Of a stretch of DNA of 64,000 nucleotides, positions 43,564 to 53,308 are shown piece after piece. The stretch comes from Stieleria maiorica (GTDB lineage: Bacteria; Planctomycetota; Planctomycetia; Pirellulales; Pirellulaceae): NCBI RefSeq assembly GCF_008035925.1, contig NZ_CP036264.1, positions 9,541,766 through 9,605,765 on the forward strand. The letters are read 5' to 3'. The translations under genes and the position numbers were made by a program. Position 1 is the stretch's first letter; each line of letters opens with the position of its first letter. The notes under the pieces are model-generated. The model was not told the origin of the DNA. It did no database searches and worked only from the letters and a program-made list of their open reading frames with translations.

Positions 43564-45360
43564 TCATTTGGGCAGGTCGATCACGTCACCCTCGCTGTCG
43601 CCCGAAAGGATCTGCTTGATCATCATTTGCGTCGGCCCGTCCCAGGTCGGCAGGGAGCGAAACAACCGCAGCGCGCCGTCCAGGTCCGAGGCACAAAACA
43701 GATCCAGTGCCGCTTCGTAGTCGGCGATCAGTGCGTCGGTGACTTGGTGCGTCCCGATGGCGGCCTCGCCGATCAGTTCCGAAATCTCGACCGGACTGGC
43801 AAAGCCGGCGGGACGGACTTTGGCCAGTCGCCGGAGTCGGAATCCGTGCCGGCCGGCTGCCAGCAATGCGGCCCGAGCCGCTTCGTCAAGAATGATCTCC
43901 GCCCCGAAGCGTTTGGACATCGACTCCAACCGGCTGGACAGGTTCACGACCGGACCAAAGGCCGTCACCTTGACTTGATCCTTGGTGCCGATCTGTCCGG
44001 CAACCGCACGGCCGTGGGCCAGTCCGATGCCGCAGCGGAACCCCAGGTCCGACCGATGGTATTCGGCCTGGATCGCCAGGGCCGCACCGGCGGCTTGGAT
44101 GATCGACCGGTCCTGCGCCAGCGGCCATCCCCAAAACCCCATCGCCGCGTCGCCGTGAAAGTCGCCGATCACCCCGTCATAGCCGAGGATGTGTTTGGTC
44201 ATCACGCCCAGCGCATCGCTGACGTCGGACAACAGTTGCAACAATTGCTGTGAGTCCTGTTCGCTGCGGCTGGAGAACCCGCGCAGGTCACAGAACATCA
44301 CCGTCAGCTCGGCCTCGCGGGGCTGCAACACTTTCTCGCTATCACCGCTGGCGAGCGCACGCATCACGATCGGCGCAAAGAAGTTGCTCATCGCGGCCTG
44401 GCGACGTTGCAGCTGACGACTCTGTTGCAAACTGGCCATCGTCGTCCCGACCAGTTCGGCAAACTTGACGTCGTCGTGCAGTTGCTCGGAAATATCCACC
44501 GGACTTCCCGATCCCGTCATCATCTCGGTGTCCGGCAGCTTTCCCGTGATGTAGATCACCCATCCGCGACAGGCCTGGGTGCGGAGCGGCACGCAGTAGG
44601 CCCAATCCACGTCCTCCCGCGCCGTGAACGCACTGGTGGTCAACATCGAATCGCCCGACGCCCACACATTCAAAATGCTTTCACGTTTCTCGATCGACCG
44701 TTGGACCAACCGTCGACTGATCGGTGAACCGCCCAGCGTCGCACTGCGATTGTCGTAATGCAGCACCTCGATCGGCGCTTCCGGATCGTGCTGCAGATCC
44801 CCTGCCGACAGGATCGAGACCGCTTCGGCCGATGGCGTCGATTGCAACAAGACACTCGTCACCCGAACCAACAATTCTTGATCGCTGTCGCTGCTGGCGA
44901 TCAAATCGGGAAGCCGGGTCAACACGTCGATCCGCGCATTGACGTCTCGAAAGTGCTTGCGACGCAGGGCCACGTGATCGAACACGTTTTCGGTCACATC
45001 CACTTCGTCTTCGGCGGCACCATCCCCCAGGCGTTCCGGAGAACGTTTGCCCGTCGCCGCAGCCAACGTGAACGTCGTCTTGCCGATCACAAAGTGGTCG
45101 CCGGGCACCAGCACAAAGCGAACCGCATGACGTCCCTGGTGGTAAACCGGATTCCGCGCCGAAGCGACCGCGATCACTTCCAGCCGACCGTCGGCTTGGG
45201 GAATCAACCGCACATGTGCCCGTGAGATCATCGGATCCCAGGGGACGTTCCAATCCGCATCACTACGACCGATCACCACATCGCGACGCATCGCCGCATC
45301 GGGGACCTCCCGACGCCAACGATGATAATTCTGCGGTCCCTGTGCGATTAAATCAGCCAT
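43564..45360 (-). CDS. FHA-GAF-class III nucleotide cyclase
   Basis: A 598-residue protein. The FHA domain (about residues 25-100) has MISRAHVRL. A GAF-like middle (about 150-310) ends before the cyclase domain (about 340-500). The cyclase has the metal motif VMFCDLRGFSS, the dimer segment GDFHGDAAMGFWGW and the RCGIGLAHGRAV and GPVVNLSSRLESM motifs. The class III Lys that normally reads KxxGD is Asp here (DFHGD), so purine recognition or activity may differ. The N-terminal FHA suggests regulation by phosphorylation. ATG 45360 is used. It is divergent from the M41-like gene. Confidence 0.9.
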   Translation of the reverse strand: MADLIAQGPQNYHRWRREVPDAAMRRDVVIGRSDADWNVPWDPMISRAHVRLIPQADGRLEVIAVASARNPVYHQGRHAVRFVLVPGDHFVIGKTTFTLAAATGKRSPERLGDGAAEDEVDVTENVFDHVALRRKHFRDVNARIDVLTRLPDLIASSDSDQELLVRVTSVLLQSTPSAEAVSILSAGDLQHDPEAPIEVLHYDNRSATLGGSPISRRLVQRSIEKRESILNVWASGDSMLTTSAFTAREDVDWAYCVPLRTQACRGWVIYITGKLPDTEMMTGSGSPVDISEQLHDDVKFAELVGTTMASLQQSRQLQRRQAAMSNFFAPIVMRALASGDSEKVLQPREAELTVMFCDLRGFSSRSEQDSQQLLQLLSDVSDALGVMTKHILGYDGVIGDFHGDAAMGFWGWPLAQDRSIIQAAGAALAIQAEYHRSDLGFRCGIGLAHGRAVAGQIGTKDQVKVTAFGPVVNLSSRLESMSKRFGAEIILDEAARAALLAAGRHGFRLRRLAKVRPAGFASPVEISELIGEAAIGTHQVTDALIADYEAALDLFCASDLDGALRLFRSLPTWDGPTQMMIKQILSGDSEGDVIDLPK

Positions 45361-45523
45361 GCGGTGTAAGTTACCCGGTCGGGGGAGAAGTTCCAAGTTC
45401 CGGGTTTCAGGTTTGCGCGGGGGCAGGTTCTGCTCTATTTTCTTGTCATCCGTTTTCTTGTCGGCTGCCCTCCTGTTTTTCTGCCCCCTCTTTTTCTGTC
45501 ACCTTCCTGCCCAACCCCAAATC
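45361..45523. other. Pyrimidine-rich divergent region
   Basis: 163 bp between the cyclase start and the M41-like gene. TTTTCTTGTC occurs twice (about 45438 and 45450), with C/T-rich runs (CCCCCTCTTTTTCTGTC). In the forward frame it encodes a hydrophobic run, so a membrane-anchored N-terminal extension of the M41-like protein is possible. Confidence 0.4.
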
Positions 45524-46018
45524 ATGGACGACGACGAGACCCTGACCGCGTATCACGAAGCCGGTCACGCGGTGGTCGGCTTCGCCCTGGGCGGGGAAAT
45601 CGAATCGGTCGGCCTGTACGCCGAAGCGGACGATTGGCTGCCCGAGCGGTTCGGGGATTGCCACGTCAACTGGGGGCGCGTCGACGCCCACAGCGATTGG
45701 CAAGTCCAGCGCGAGGTGTTGACGATCCTTGCCGGCCCGGTCGCGGAAATGATTTACCGCGGCGAAAAATTGCATCCGGCCACGTTCGGGCCCTGGCAAC
45801 ACGACTGGGCTTGGGCGTGGCGACGCGGTGAACGGCTGATGCGAGATCCACGGCGCCGCACGCAACTGTTGGAATCTGTCGTGGTGTTGCTGCACCACCA
45901 CCTGAGCGACGATTTGTGCTGGGCGGCGATCGCGGCGGTCAGCGATGAATTGCTGGCCCACGAGTACCTGGATGCCGAACAATTGGCCGAAACCTTGTCG
46001 TTTTGGATCCGCAGCTGA
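45524..46018 (+). CDS. Free-standing FtsH-type (M41-like) zinc peptidase domain
   Basis: A 164-residue protein from ATG 45524. HEAGH at residues 12-16 is the M41 zinc motif, followed by VVGFALGGEIESVGLY and ILAGPVAEMIYRGE, which mirrors the GRAAE segment of FtsH peptidase domains. There is no AAA+ ATPase or membrane helix with this start. A start at 45359 in the same frame would add a hydrophobic N-terminus. Such stand-alone domains may be regulators or ATP-independent proteases. Activity is uncertain. Confidence 0.8.
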   Translation: MDDDETLTAYHEAGHAVVGFALGGEIESVGLYAEADDWLPERFGDCHVNWGRVDAHSDWQVQREVLTILAGPVAEMIYRGEKLHPATFGPWQHDWAWAWRRGERLMRDPRRRTQLLESVVVLLHHHLSDDLCWAAIAAVSDELLAHEYLDAEQLAETLSFWIRS

Positions 46019-46093
46019 GGTCCCCGAGCAGGCGACGCATCGGAAAAGCTTTGGCAGCGCAGCGAGAGATCACCTATAACGGAGCGTCCGTTG

Positions 46094-47143
46094 ATGCCCG
46101 TCGCTCGTCCGCTCGTCTGTCGATCTTTGTGCAGGTTTGATCCGATGCCGGCTCTTGATCCCTCGACTTCATCGCCGCACCGCCACATCGCTTCCCGCCG
46201 CGCGTTCACGCTGGTCGAGCTGCTGGTGGTGATCGCGATCATCGGGATCTTGGTCGGATTGCTGCTGCCGGCCGTCCAGGCGGCTCGGGAGGCGGCCCGC
46301 GTGATCCAATGCCAGAACCGACTGAAGCAGGTCGCCTTGGCCTGTCACAATTACGAATCGGCGTTCAAGGAATTGCCGGGCTATGGGGGGGAGCGTCCGG
46401 GGTTCCTGATCACGCAACGCGAAAACCGCTTTCGAACCCACATCGGGGGAGGCACATGGATCACGCAGGTGCTGCTGTACCTGGAAGAACCGCAGCTGGC
46501 GACCAGGATTCAACCGCTGGCCCGATCGCTGGCCGTGACGCCATCGGATCGGATCCAGTCGCTCGTCCGCGTTCCGGTGGAAACGTTGCACTGCCCGTCA
46601 CGGCGGGATGCCGAGCCGTACCCGTTGGTCGAACCGTACAGCTTGCGGTATGGCGATTCGGGAGCCAGAAACGACTATGCGATGAACGGCGGTTCGGCGG
46701 AGATCGACACCAGTGCAACGCCCAACAGCAACGATGCACCCGCGATCCGGCTAACCCACGACGGCGTCTGGGTGCTCGGACAACGGACGCGGTTCAACAC
46801 GATTTTTGACGGGTTGAGCAACACCTACCTGATCGGCGAGAAGGCGATGGATCTGAACAAGCTGGAAACGGGAGACGGGTTCGGAGACCGCTCGCCGTTG
46901 GCCGGCTACCACGACGTTGCGATCTCCTCTCATTCGTACGTCCGCTACGCCGCGCGTTCTCCCAAGGTCGATTCGCGGGCCAACTGCTTGGAATGTCATG
47001 ATTTCGGCTCGACGCACTACGGCGGCTGGAACGTGGCGTTCGCCGACGGGCGGGTCACCATGATGGATTACAGCTTGGATCTGGAAATCCACCGCTCCCA
47101 AGCCTCGGTCAACGGTCAAGAAATCATCCCGTACCATCACTGA
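46094..47143 (+). CDS. DUF1559 pseudopilin-like protein
   Basis: A 349-residue protein. The type IV pilin-like N-terminus RRAFTLVELLVVIAIIGIL occurs after a basic 35-residue leader, ending in the Phe methylation site. QAAREAAR and CQNRLKQVALACHNYESA follow, the hallmark of DUF1559 proteins, which are very numerous in planctomycetes and probably assembled by a type II-like secretion system. The C-terminus has the typical CHDFGSTHYGGWNVAFADG segment. ATG 46094 has GGAG 9 bases upstream; ATG 46145 is the alternative. Confidence 0.93.
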   Translation: MPVARPLVCRSLCRFDPMPALDPSTSSPHRHIASRRAFTLVELLVVIAIIGILVGLLLPAVQAAREAARVIQCQNRLKQVALACHNYESAFKELPGYGGERPGFLITQRENRFRTHIGGGTWITQVLLYLEEPQLATRIQPLARSLAVTPSDRIQSLVRVPVETLHCPSRRDAEPYPLVEPYSLRYGDSGARNDYAMNGGSAEIDTSATPNSNDAPAIRLTHDGVWVLGQRTRFNTIFDGLSNTYLIGEKAMDLNKLETGDGFGDRSPLAGYHDVAISSHSYVRYAARSPKVDSRANCLECHDFGSTHYGGWNVAFADGRVTMMDYSLDLEIHRSQASVNGQEIIPYHH

Positions 47144-47210
47144 TGTGTTCGTGTATGCTGTGGCGAGTTCCGCCACAGCGATTGATTTCTTTCCTACCGT
47201 CGAATCGTCC

Positions 47211-50200
47211 ATGCGCCTTGTGTCCCTGCTCCCAGCAACTCTGCTTTCTGCAACTCTGTGTTTTGCAACCCTGCGTTTTGCGTCTTTCTCCACGACATTG
47301 ATTTGCCTGCTGGCCGCCTGTGTCTCGGCCGCCGAACCAAGGGATCACAGCTCGGACCCCGATTTCGCCATCCAGGGTGAATACGACGGCGAAAAGCACA
47401 GCATGCACGTCGTTGCGCGGGGCGATGGCGAATTTGAAATCATCGTCTACGACGTCGCGCTCAAGGGGATTGCCGCGGCGGGCAACCCGCCGCGCCGGCT
47501 GGAGGGGGACGAAGACACGGTCCTGGACCTGGCCGACTCGTTGGAAGTCGATCGTGTCGAGCGGGCTTCGCCGACGCTCGGTGCCGCCCCTCCGCCGGAC
47601 GCGATCGTGTTGTTCGACGGTTCGGCGGAAACCCTGGCCAATTGGAAGAACGGCACCCTGACCGACGACGGGCTGTTGCAACAGGGGACCGAGACCAAAC
47701 AGACCTTTCGCGATTACACGTTGCACCTGGAGTTTCGCACCCCGTGGATGCCGACCGCCAGCGGACAAGCCCGGGGCAACAGCGGCGTGTATCACCAAGG
47801 ACGTTATGAAACGCAAGTCCTGGACTCGTTCGGGCTGTCCGGGGCGTCCAACGAAACCGGCGGGATCTACGGCGTCAAAGCCCCCGATTCCAACGCCTGT
47901 TTGCCTCCCCTGCAGTGGCAAACCTACGACGTCGACTTCACCGCCGCGCGCTACCAAGGCCAAACAAAACTGTCCGACGCACGGATGACCGTTCGGCTCA
48001 ATGGCGTCACGGTCCAGAACGATGTCGCCGTGCCCTCCACGACGACCGCGGCCAAGTACCGCGAAGGCCCCGACGACGGACCGATCGTGTTGCAAGATCA
48101 CGGAAACCCCGTCCGCTTTCGCAACATCTGGCTGATCCCCCGCGACGCAACCCGCGAAGCAACGCGGCCGATCGTCCCCGGATTTGAACGCTTCTTCGCC
48201 GGCCGCGACGACCCCAACGGACTCGGCGGCGAACTGCTGATCAGCAGCCTCGGCTGTGTCAACTGTCACGCCGGTGCCGAAGGCGCGTTGCCGATCAAAA
48301 CGGGCCCTGTGCTGACCGAGGTGCGCCAGCGGGTTCGCCCCGACGCGTTGGTCGACATGATCGCCGATCCCCACAAAACAAAGACCGGGACGACGATGCC
48401 CGATCCCTGGATGGGACTCAATGCCCAGCAACGTCGCTCGGCCGCCGCGTCGATCGCCAGCTACCTGATGTTGGCCGGCGACAGCTCCGAACTGGTCGAC
48501 CGCCCCGCAAAACCGACCGCGGTCAAACGCGGCCAGAAACTGTATCACAGCGTCGGGTGCGTGGCCTGTCATCAGCCCTTTGACGGGACGGAAACGCCCA
48601 CCGCGACCACGGTTCCCTTGGGCCCGGTGGATGTGAAGTACACCGTCGATTCGCTGGCCCAACTGATCGCCCAGCCACACCGCATACGCAAGGGAGCCCG
48701 CATGCCGTCGCTGGTCGGTTCGATGGGCGACGCCTATGCCATCGCCAGCTATCTGACGGCCAAAGTCACCGAGCGCGCCAGCGATGTCAAATTTCGCCGT
48801 CTGATCTACAAAGGCCAGTGGGACAAGCTGCCCGACTTTGACGCACTGACACCCGTCTCCGAAGACTTCGTTTCGGGGCTGGAACTGAAACACGACGGCG
48901 ACCCGCTGCACACCGCCATGGTGTTCCAGTCACAAATTCGGATCGCGGGCGCGGGAAAATACGAGTTCTCCATCGCCAGCGACGACGGGTCGCGGTTGTT
49001 CATCGGCGATCACCAGATCGACAACGACGGCATTCATCCCAAGGTCACCAAGAAGGCCACCTTCGAATTGGCCGCGGGACTGTACCCGGTCCGCGTCGAA
49101 TGGTTCAACAATGCCGGCGAAGTCGCCTTGGAAGCGCACATGAACGATCCAATGCTGGGCCGTGTCCAATTGCGCGAAGTGATCACCGATGACAAGGAAG
49201 GCTCCGAACCGTTGCTGGCCAGCGAGTTCCGTCCGGACCCGAATTCGGTCCAGCGCGGCGGGCAACTGTTCCAGTCCGCCGGATGCGCCTCGTGCCATGA
49301 ATTCGGATCGTCACGCCCGCCGGTCGACCAAGCTCCGAAATTGACGGACGTTCGAACGGACCGCGGATGTTTGGCCAATTCGGTGTCCCGCCCCGCGGTC
49401 GACTTTCACTTGTCGCCGCGACAGAAACGTTCGATCGAAAACGCGATCGGTTTGCGAAAGGAGGCCCGATCGACGGCGATGACGATCACCGATCCGGATC
49501 TGGTCCACCTGACCCTGGCGGGGCTGAATTGCTACGCCTGTCATCGACGCGGCTCGTCGGGCGGCCCCGAAGCGGCACGCGATGCGTCGTTTCAAACGAC
49601 CACGGCAGAGATGGGTTGGGAGAGCCGGTTGCCGCCGCCGCTGGATGATGTCGGCGATAAATTGAAGTCGTCGTACCTGACCGATCTGTTCGCTCACGGA
49701 GCGAACGAACGTCCGTACATGCTGACGCGGATGCCGGGCTTCGGTGACGGGAACCTGGACCTGTTGCATCAAAGCTTGGTGCGACTGGACCGCCAAGAAA
49801 CCGACGGCGGCACAACGATGGCCGAACTGGCAAAGGATGCCCATGTCAACGACGGACGGAAATTGACCGGTGCCACCGGACTGTCTTGCATCAAATGCCA
49901 CTCCTACAACGATGTCAAAGGCGGCGGCATCGGTGTCATCGATCTGCTGGCGATGCCCAAACGATTGCGCGCCGATTGGTTCCATCGCTACCTGCAAGAC
50001 CCGACGAAGTATCGACCGGGGACACGAATGCCCAACAGTTTCCCCGAAGGCCGAAGCGCGTTTACCGGTCTGTTCGACGGCGACCCGGCGAATCAGATCG
50101 CCGCGATGTGGTCCTATCTGAATGAGGGGGAATCGGCCAAGGAGCCACCGGGGCTGCGTGTCGGCGCGATCCTGTTGGCGGCGGCTCAGCGACCGAGAAT

Positions 50201-50828
50201 CTATCGCAACTTTTTCGAAGGCGTTTCCGGTCGCGGCATCGCGGTCGGATTCCCCGGCGAAGTCAACCTGATCTGGGACGCCGAACGGATGGGGTTGAAT
50301 TCGATCTGGAAGCACGAGTTCATCGACGCGGCCAGACATTGGACCGGACGCGGTCAAGGCCGCACGACGCCGGCCGGCGATTCCATCCACACCCTGGAAC
50401 CCTGGACGCCGCTGGCCCCCGGCGATTCGATCGACATGACGTGGCCGAGTGAATCGGGACGCGATCTCGGATACCAGTTCGGCGGCTACCGACTGGATGA
50501 AGCCGGCAACCCGACGTTCCTGTACTCGATCGGCGACACAACGGTCTCCGATTCGATCCGGCCGCTCGGTCCGGGCGGATTTGAGCGCCAACTGACGATC
50601 ACCCGCCCCGACGACTCGGACGATTTCGACAAACGCGGGCTGATTTGGCGGGTCCTGCGGGCGGCCAAGATTGAAGCGCTCGGCGACGGCTTGTACCAGG
50701 CCGGCCCGCTCAAACTGTCCATCGCCGACGTTCCCTGTGAAATCATTTCCGCCCGCGGGCAAAGCGAGTTGCGAGCCCGAGTGCCCGCCGGAACATCCGT
50801 GACGCTCACCCAAATCATCCAGTGGTAA
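47211..50828 (+). CDS. Pentahaem cytochrome c with DUF1080 and PA14 domains
   Basis: A 1205-residue secreted protein. The signal peptide contains a 15-bp tandem repeat. A DUF1080 (3-keto-disaccharide hydrolase-like, concanavalin-like) domain lies at about residues 125-320: IVLFDGSAETLANWKN, GNSGVYHQGRYETQVLDS. Cytochrome c motifs CVNCH (about 349), CVACH (450), CASCH (692), CYACH (774) and CIKCH (893) give five haem sites. A PA14 sugar-binding-like domain (YEFSIASDDGSRLFIGD) lies at about 548-655. This architecture couples carbohydrate binding or cleavage with electron transfer, typical of planctomycetes. The propeller gene follows 31 bp downstream. ATG 47211 follows from the signal peptide. 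Confidence 0.93.
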   Translation: MRLVSLLPATLLSATLCFATLRFASFSTTLICLLAACVSAAEPRDHSSDPDFAIQGEYDGEKHSMHVVARGDGEFEIIVYDVALKGIAAAGNPPRRLEGDEDTVLDLADSLEVDRVERASPTLGAAPPPDAIVLFDGSAETLANWKNGTLTDDGLLQQGTETKQTFRDYTLHLEFRTPWMPTASGQARGNSGVYHQGRYETQVLDSFGLSGASNETGGIYGVKAPDSNACLPPLQWQTYDVDFTAARYQGQTKLSDARMTVRLNGVTVQNDVAVPSTTTAAKYREGPDDGPIVLQDHGNPVRFRNIWLIPRDATREATRPIVPGFERFFAGRDDPNGLGGELLISSLGCVNCHAGAEGALPIKTGPVLTEVRQRVRPDALVDMIADPHKTKTGTTMPDPWMGLNAQQRRSAAASIASYLMLAGDSSELVDRPAKPTAVKRGQKLYHSVGCVACHQPFDGTETPTATTVPLGPVDVKYTVDSLAQLIAQPHRIRKGARMPSLVGSMGDAYAIASYLTAKVTERASDVKFRRLIYKGQWDKLPDFDALTPVSEDFVSGLELKHDGDPLHTAMVFQSQIRIAGAGKYEFSIASDDGSRLFIGDHQIDNDGIHPKVTKKATFELAAGLYPVRVEWFNNAGEVALEAHMNDPMLGRVQLREVITDDKEGSEPLLASEFRPDPNSVQRGGQLFQSAGCASCHEFGSSRPPVDQAPKLTDVRTDRGCLANSVSRPAVDFHLSPRQKRSIENAIGLRKEARSTAMTITDPDLVHLTLAGLNCYACHRRGSSGGPEAARDASFQTTTAEMGWESRLPPPLDDVGDKLKSSYLTDLFAHGANERPYMLTRMPGFGDGNLDLLHQSLVRLDRQETDGGTTMAELAKDAHVNDGRKLTGATGLSCIKCHSYNDVKGGGIGVIDLLAMPKRLRADWFHRYLQDPTKYRPGTRMPNSFPEGRSAFTGLFDGDPANQIAAMWSYLNEGESAKEPPGLRVGAILLAAAQRPRIYRNFFEGVSGRGIAVGFPGEVNLIWDAERMGLNSIWKHEFIDAARHWTGRGQGRTTPAGDSIHTLEPWTPLAPGDSIDMTWPSESGRDLGYQFGGYRLDEAGNPTFLYSIGDTTVSDSIRPLGPGGFERQLTITRPDDSDDFDKRGLIWRVLRAAKIEALGDGLYQAGPLKLSIADVPCEIISARGQSELRARVPAGTSVTLTQIIQW

Positions 50829-50859
50829 CGCCGATCCTGTTCGACGAAGTCAACCAACC

Positions 50860-52335
50860 ATGACCCCCATGAAACCCTTTCTCGCACTGACCACCGCGGC
50901 GCTCCTGTGCGCCGCCACACACGTATCGGCCCAATCCGCCAAAGAATCGGATTACTACACCATCACGACGTTCGAAACCCCGATCGGCGAGGTGATCGAA
51001 GCGTGCGGATTCCAGCTGATGCCCGACGGATCGATGGCCGTGTGCAGTCGTCGTGGTGATATCTTTCGCATCGCCGACCCGCTGGCCGAGACCGTCACTG
51101 CCGACCAGTTTTCGTTTTTCGCACGCGGATTGCACGAACCGCTCAGCCTGGCCTGGCGCGAGGGCTGGCTGTACGCGACGCAACGCTGTGAAGTCACCCG
51201 GATGCGTGATGAAGACGGCGACGGCGCAGCCGACGTGTTTGAAACCGTGGCCGACGGCTGGGGCGTGTCGACCGATTACCACGAATACGCGTTCGGATCC
51301 AAGTTCGACGAAGACGGCAACATGGCCGTCACGTTGTGCTTGACCGGTTCGTTCAACAGCAACGTGCCGTACCGTGGCTGGGCGATGAAGATCACGCCCG
51401 ACGGCAAGACGTTGCCGATGACCAGTGGCGTGCGTTCCCCGGCCGGCATCGGCGCCGATGCCCAAGGGCGCTGGTATTACACCGACAACCAAGGGCCATG
51501 GAACGGCACCTGCGCCCTGAAACCGTTGCGACAAGGACGGTTCGTCGGACACCCCGGCGGGTTCAGATGGTACGCCGACGCCGAATCGACGATGGGACCA
51601 AAACCGGTCGAACCGGAGAGCGGTTCGCGATTGCATATCGAAGCCGATCGGATCGACGAACTGGACATGCCGACCGTGCTGTTCCCCTACACCAAGATGG
51701 GCAAAAGCGCCTCGGGGATCGCTTGTGACACCACCGACGGCAAGTTCGGCCCGTTCAAGAATCAACTGTTCGTTGCCGACCAATCGGCCAGCACCATCAT
51801 GCGTGTCTTCTTGGAAGAAGTCGACGGTCATGTCCAAGGCGTTTGCTTTCCGTTTCGATCGGGGTTCGCCTCGGGGAACGTCGGCGTGGAGATGACGCCA
51901 GGCGGGTCATTGTTTGTCGGCGGGACCAACCGCGGCTGGGGCTCGGTCGGACCGCGACCGTTTGCGATCGAACGCCTCGATTGGACCGGAAAGACGCCCT
52001 TCGAAATCCTGGCGATCCGCTTGCAAAACGATGGCTTTGAGCTCGAGTTCACTCAGGCCGTCGATCCGAATTCGGTTTCCGACCCGGCGCTCTATCAATT
52101 GCAAACTTACACGTACGAGTATCGCTCGGAATACGGCAGCCCCGAAGTCGACCACACGCAGCCGACGATTCGATCAGCGACCGTGTCCGAGGATCGCATG
52201 AAAGTACGCCTGGTCGTCGATGGACTGCAACGCGGACACGTCCACGAGTTTTTGTGCGACAAGATTAAGAACGCCGATGGGCAACCCTTGCTGCATCCCC
52301 AGGCGTATTACACGGCGAGCTATCTGGCCAAGTAG
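50860..52335 (+). CDS. Secreted beta-propeller protein (PVC dehydrogenase-type)
   Basis: A 491-residue protein with a signal peptide (FLALTTAALLCAATHVSAQ). The propeller-like repeats contain SMAVCSRRGDIFRI, FARGLHEPLSLAWREGWLY, RMRDEDGDGAADVF, GVRSPAGIGADAQGRWYYTD, and NQLFVADQSASTIMRVFLE. These match planctomycete membrane-bound-dehydrogenase-type propellers that often accompany multihaem DUF1080 proteins. It starts 31 bp after the pentahaem gene on the same strand, so they are likely co-transcribed and co-functional in sugar oxidation. ATG 50860 or 50869. Confidence 0.87.
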   Translation: MTPMKPFLALTTAALLCAATHVSAQSAKESDYYTITTFETPIGEVIEACGFQLMPDGSMAVCSRRGDIFRIADPLAETVTADQFSFFARGLHEPLSLAWREGWLYATQRCEVTRMRDEDGDGAADVFETVADGWGVSTDYHEYAFGSKFDEDGNMAVTLCLTGSFNSNVPYRGWAMKITPDGKTLPMTSGVRSPAGIGADAQGRWYYTDNQGPWNGTCALKPLRQGRFVGHPGGFRWYADAESTMGPKPVEPESGSRLHIEADRIDELDMPTVLFPYTKMGKSASGIACDTTDGKFGPFKNQLFVADQSASTIMRVFLEEVDGHVQGVCFPFRSGFASGNVGVEMTPGGSLFVGGTNRGWGSVGPRPFAIERLDWTGKTPFEILAIRLQNDGFELEFTQAVDPNSVSDPALYQLQTYTYEYRSEYGSPEVDHTQPTIRSATVSEDRMKVRLVVDGLQRGHVHEFLCDKIKNADGQPLLHPQAYYTASYLAK

Positions 52336-52575
52336 CCAATGCCGGCACAACACGTGAATGCCAGCACGACGCGTCAGCGAGTGGCGGGCGTTTGCATCGG
52401 GATCGACAAGGGCCGCTCACTCACCGGCCCGTTGATTTACTCCGATCACTTGTGGGATCAGCCGTTTCGCGCGAGCGTACGGGCTTCCTATCCCAAGAAA
52501 ACGCACTGGCGCCCGTAGGCTCGCGCCAAACGGCTGATTAAATCAACAGGCCGTCACGCTTCCCGCTGACATGGG
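52336..52575. repeat. Family H remnant and family F palindrome
   Basis: About 52359-52390 has ATGCCAGCACGACGCGTCAG and CGAGTGGCGGGCG, a decayed family H left arm. About 52440-52545 has GATCAGCCGTTTCGCGCGAG and CTCGCGCCAAACGGCTGATT, family F, with GATTTACTCC/TAAATCA flanks. It lies between two convergent genes. Confidence 0.7.
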
Positions 52576-53148
52576 TCACTGCGTCTTTTCGATCGCTTCG
52601 ATGGCAAGCTTCAATTGACGTCGGGCGCGGCTGAGTCGACTGCGGACGGTGCCGATCGAGATCTCCAGGACTTCTGCAATCTCTTCATACGCGAACTCGT
52701 CCATCTCGCGGAGCACCAGAATCTTCCGATGCTCGTCGGTCAACGTGTCGATCGCACGGCGGACCAGATCGACGCGTTCATCGCGCAGCATCGGTTCGTC
52801 AACGGCATCATCATTGCCCCCCATTTCCAACCCGCTTTCTTCACGAAGCTGGTCCAGGGAAACACGTGCCTTCTTCTTGCGGCGCATCGTCAGCGCACTG
52901 TTGAACGCGATCCGATAGACCCAGGTGAAGAATTGGCTGTTGCGTTGGAACGTGTCCAGTTTGACGAACGCTCGGATGAAGGCTTCCTGCGACGCCTCCT
53001 CGGCCTCTTCCGGCGACCCGGTCACCTGCAGCATCGAAGCGAACAGGCGTTCCTGGTTTTGACGCACCAAGTCCGCGAACGCCGAACGGTCGCCAGCGAG
53101 TGCCCGATCGATCAGTTCGGACTCTTCAGATTCTCGCTTCGCGCCCAA
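52576..53148 (-). CDS. ECF-type RNA polymerase sigma factor (second)
   Basis: A 190-residue protein. Region 2: FADLVRQNQERLFASMLQVT, ASQEAFIRAFVKL and FFTWVYRIAFNSALTMRRKK; region 4: LREMDEFAYEEIAEVLEISI followed by GTVRSRLSRARRQL. The start is TTG 53148, as no ATG/GTG exists before the upstream stop. It lies downstream of the Hsp20 gene on the same strand, 160 bp away, and the anti-sigma partner is not in the window. Confidence 0.93.
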   Translation of the reverse strand: MGAKRESEESELIDRALAGDRSAFADLVRQNQERLFASMLQVTGSPEEAEEASQEAFIRAFVKLDTFQRNSQFFTWVYRIAFNSALTMRRKKKARVSLDQLREESGLEMGGNDDAVDEPMLRDERVDLVRRAIDTLTDEHRKILVLREMDEFAYEEIAEVLEISIGTVRSRLSRARRQLKLAIEAIEKTQ

Positions 53149-53308
53149 TCGGTCGATTCCAATATTCGTTCGTGCTGACTCGCTGATCGGAGTGGCCGTC
53201 TACGACAAACGGCCCCGACGAATTGTAAACACCCGGGCCGCGGCTGTGATCCGCCTACGTGACGGGACTTGCCATTTTGCTGCCCCGCCGCGTTGGAATT
53301 GACGGTGA

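Noticed and set aside
47124..48911. A 595-codon frame antisense to the pentahaem gene
   Set aside because: No recognised motif and the haem and DUF1080 signatures are on the plus strand.
49311..50813. A 500-codon frame antisense to the pentahaem gene's 3' half
   Set aside because: Same reason as the previous one: a shadow of a GC-rich gene.
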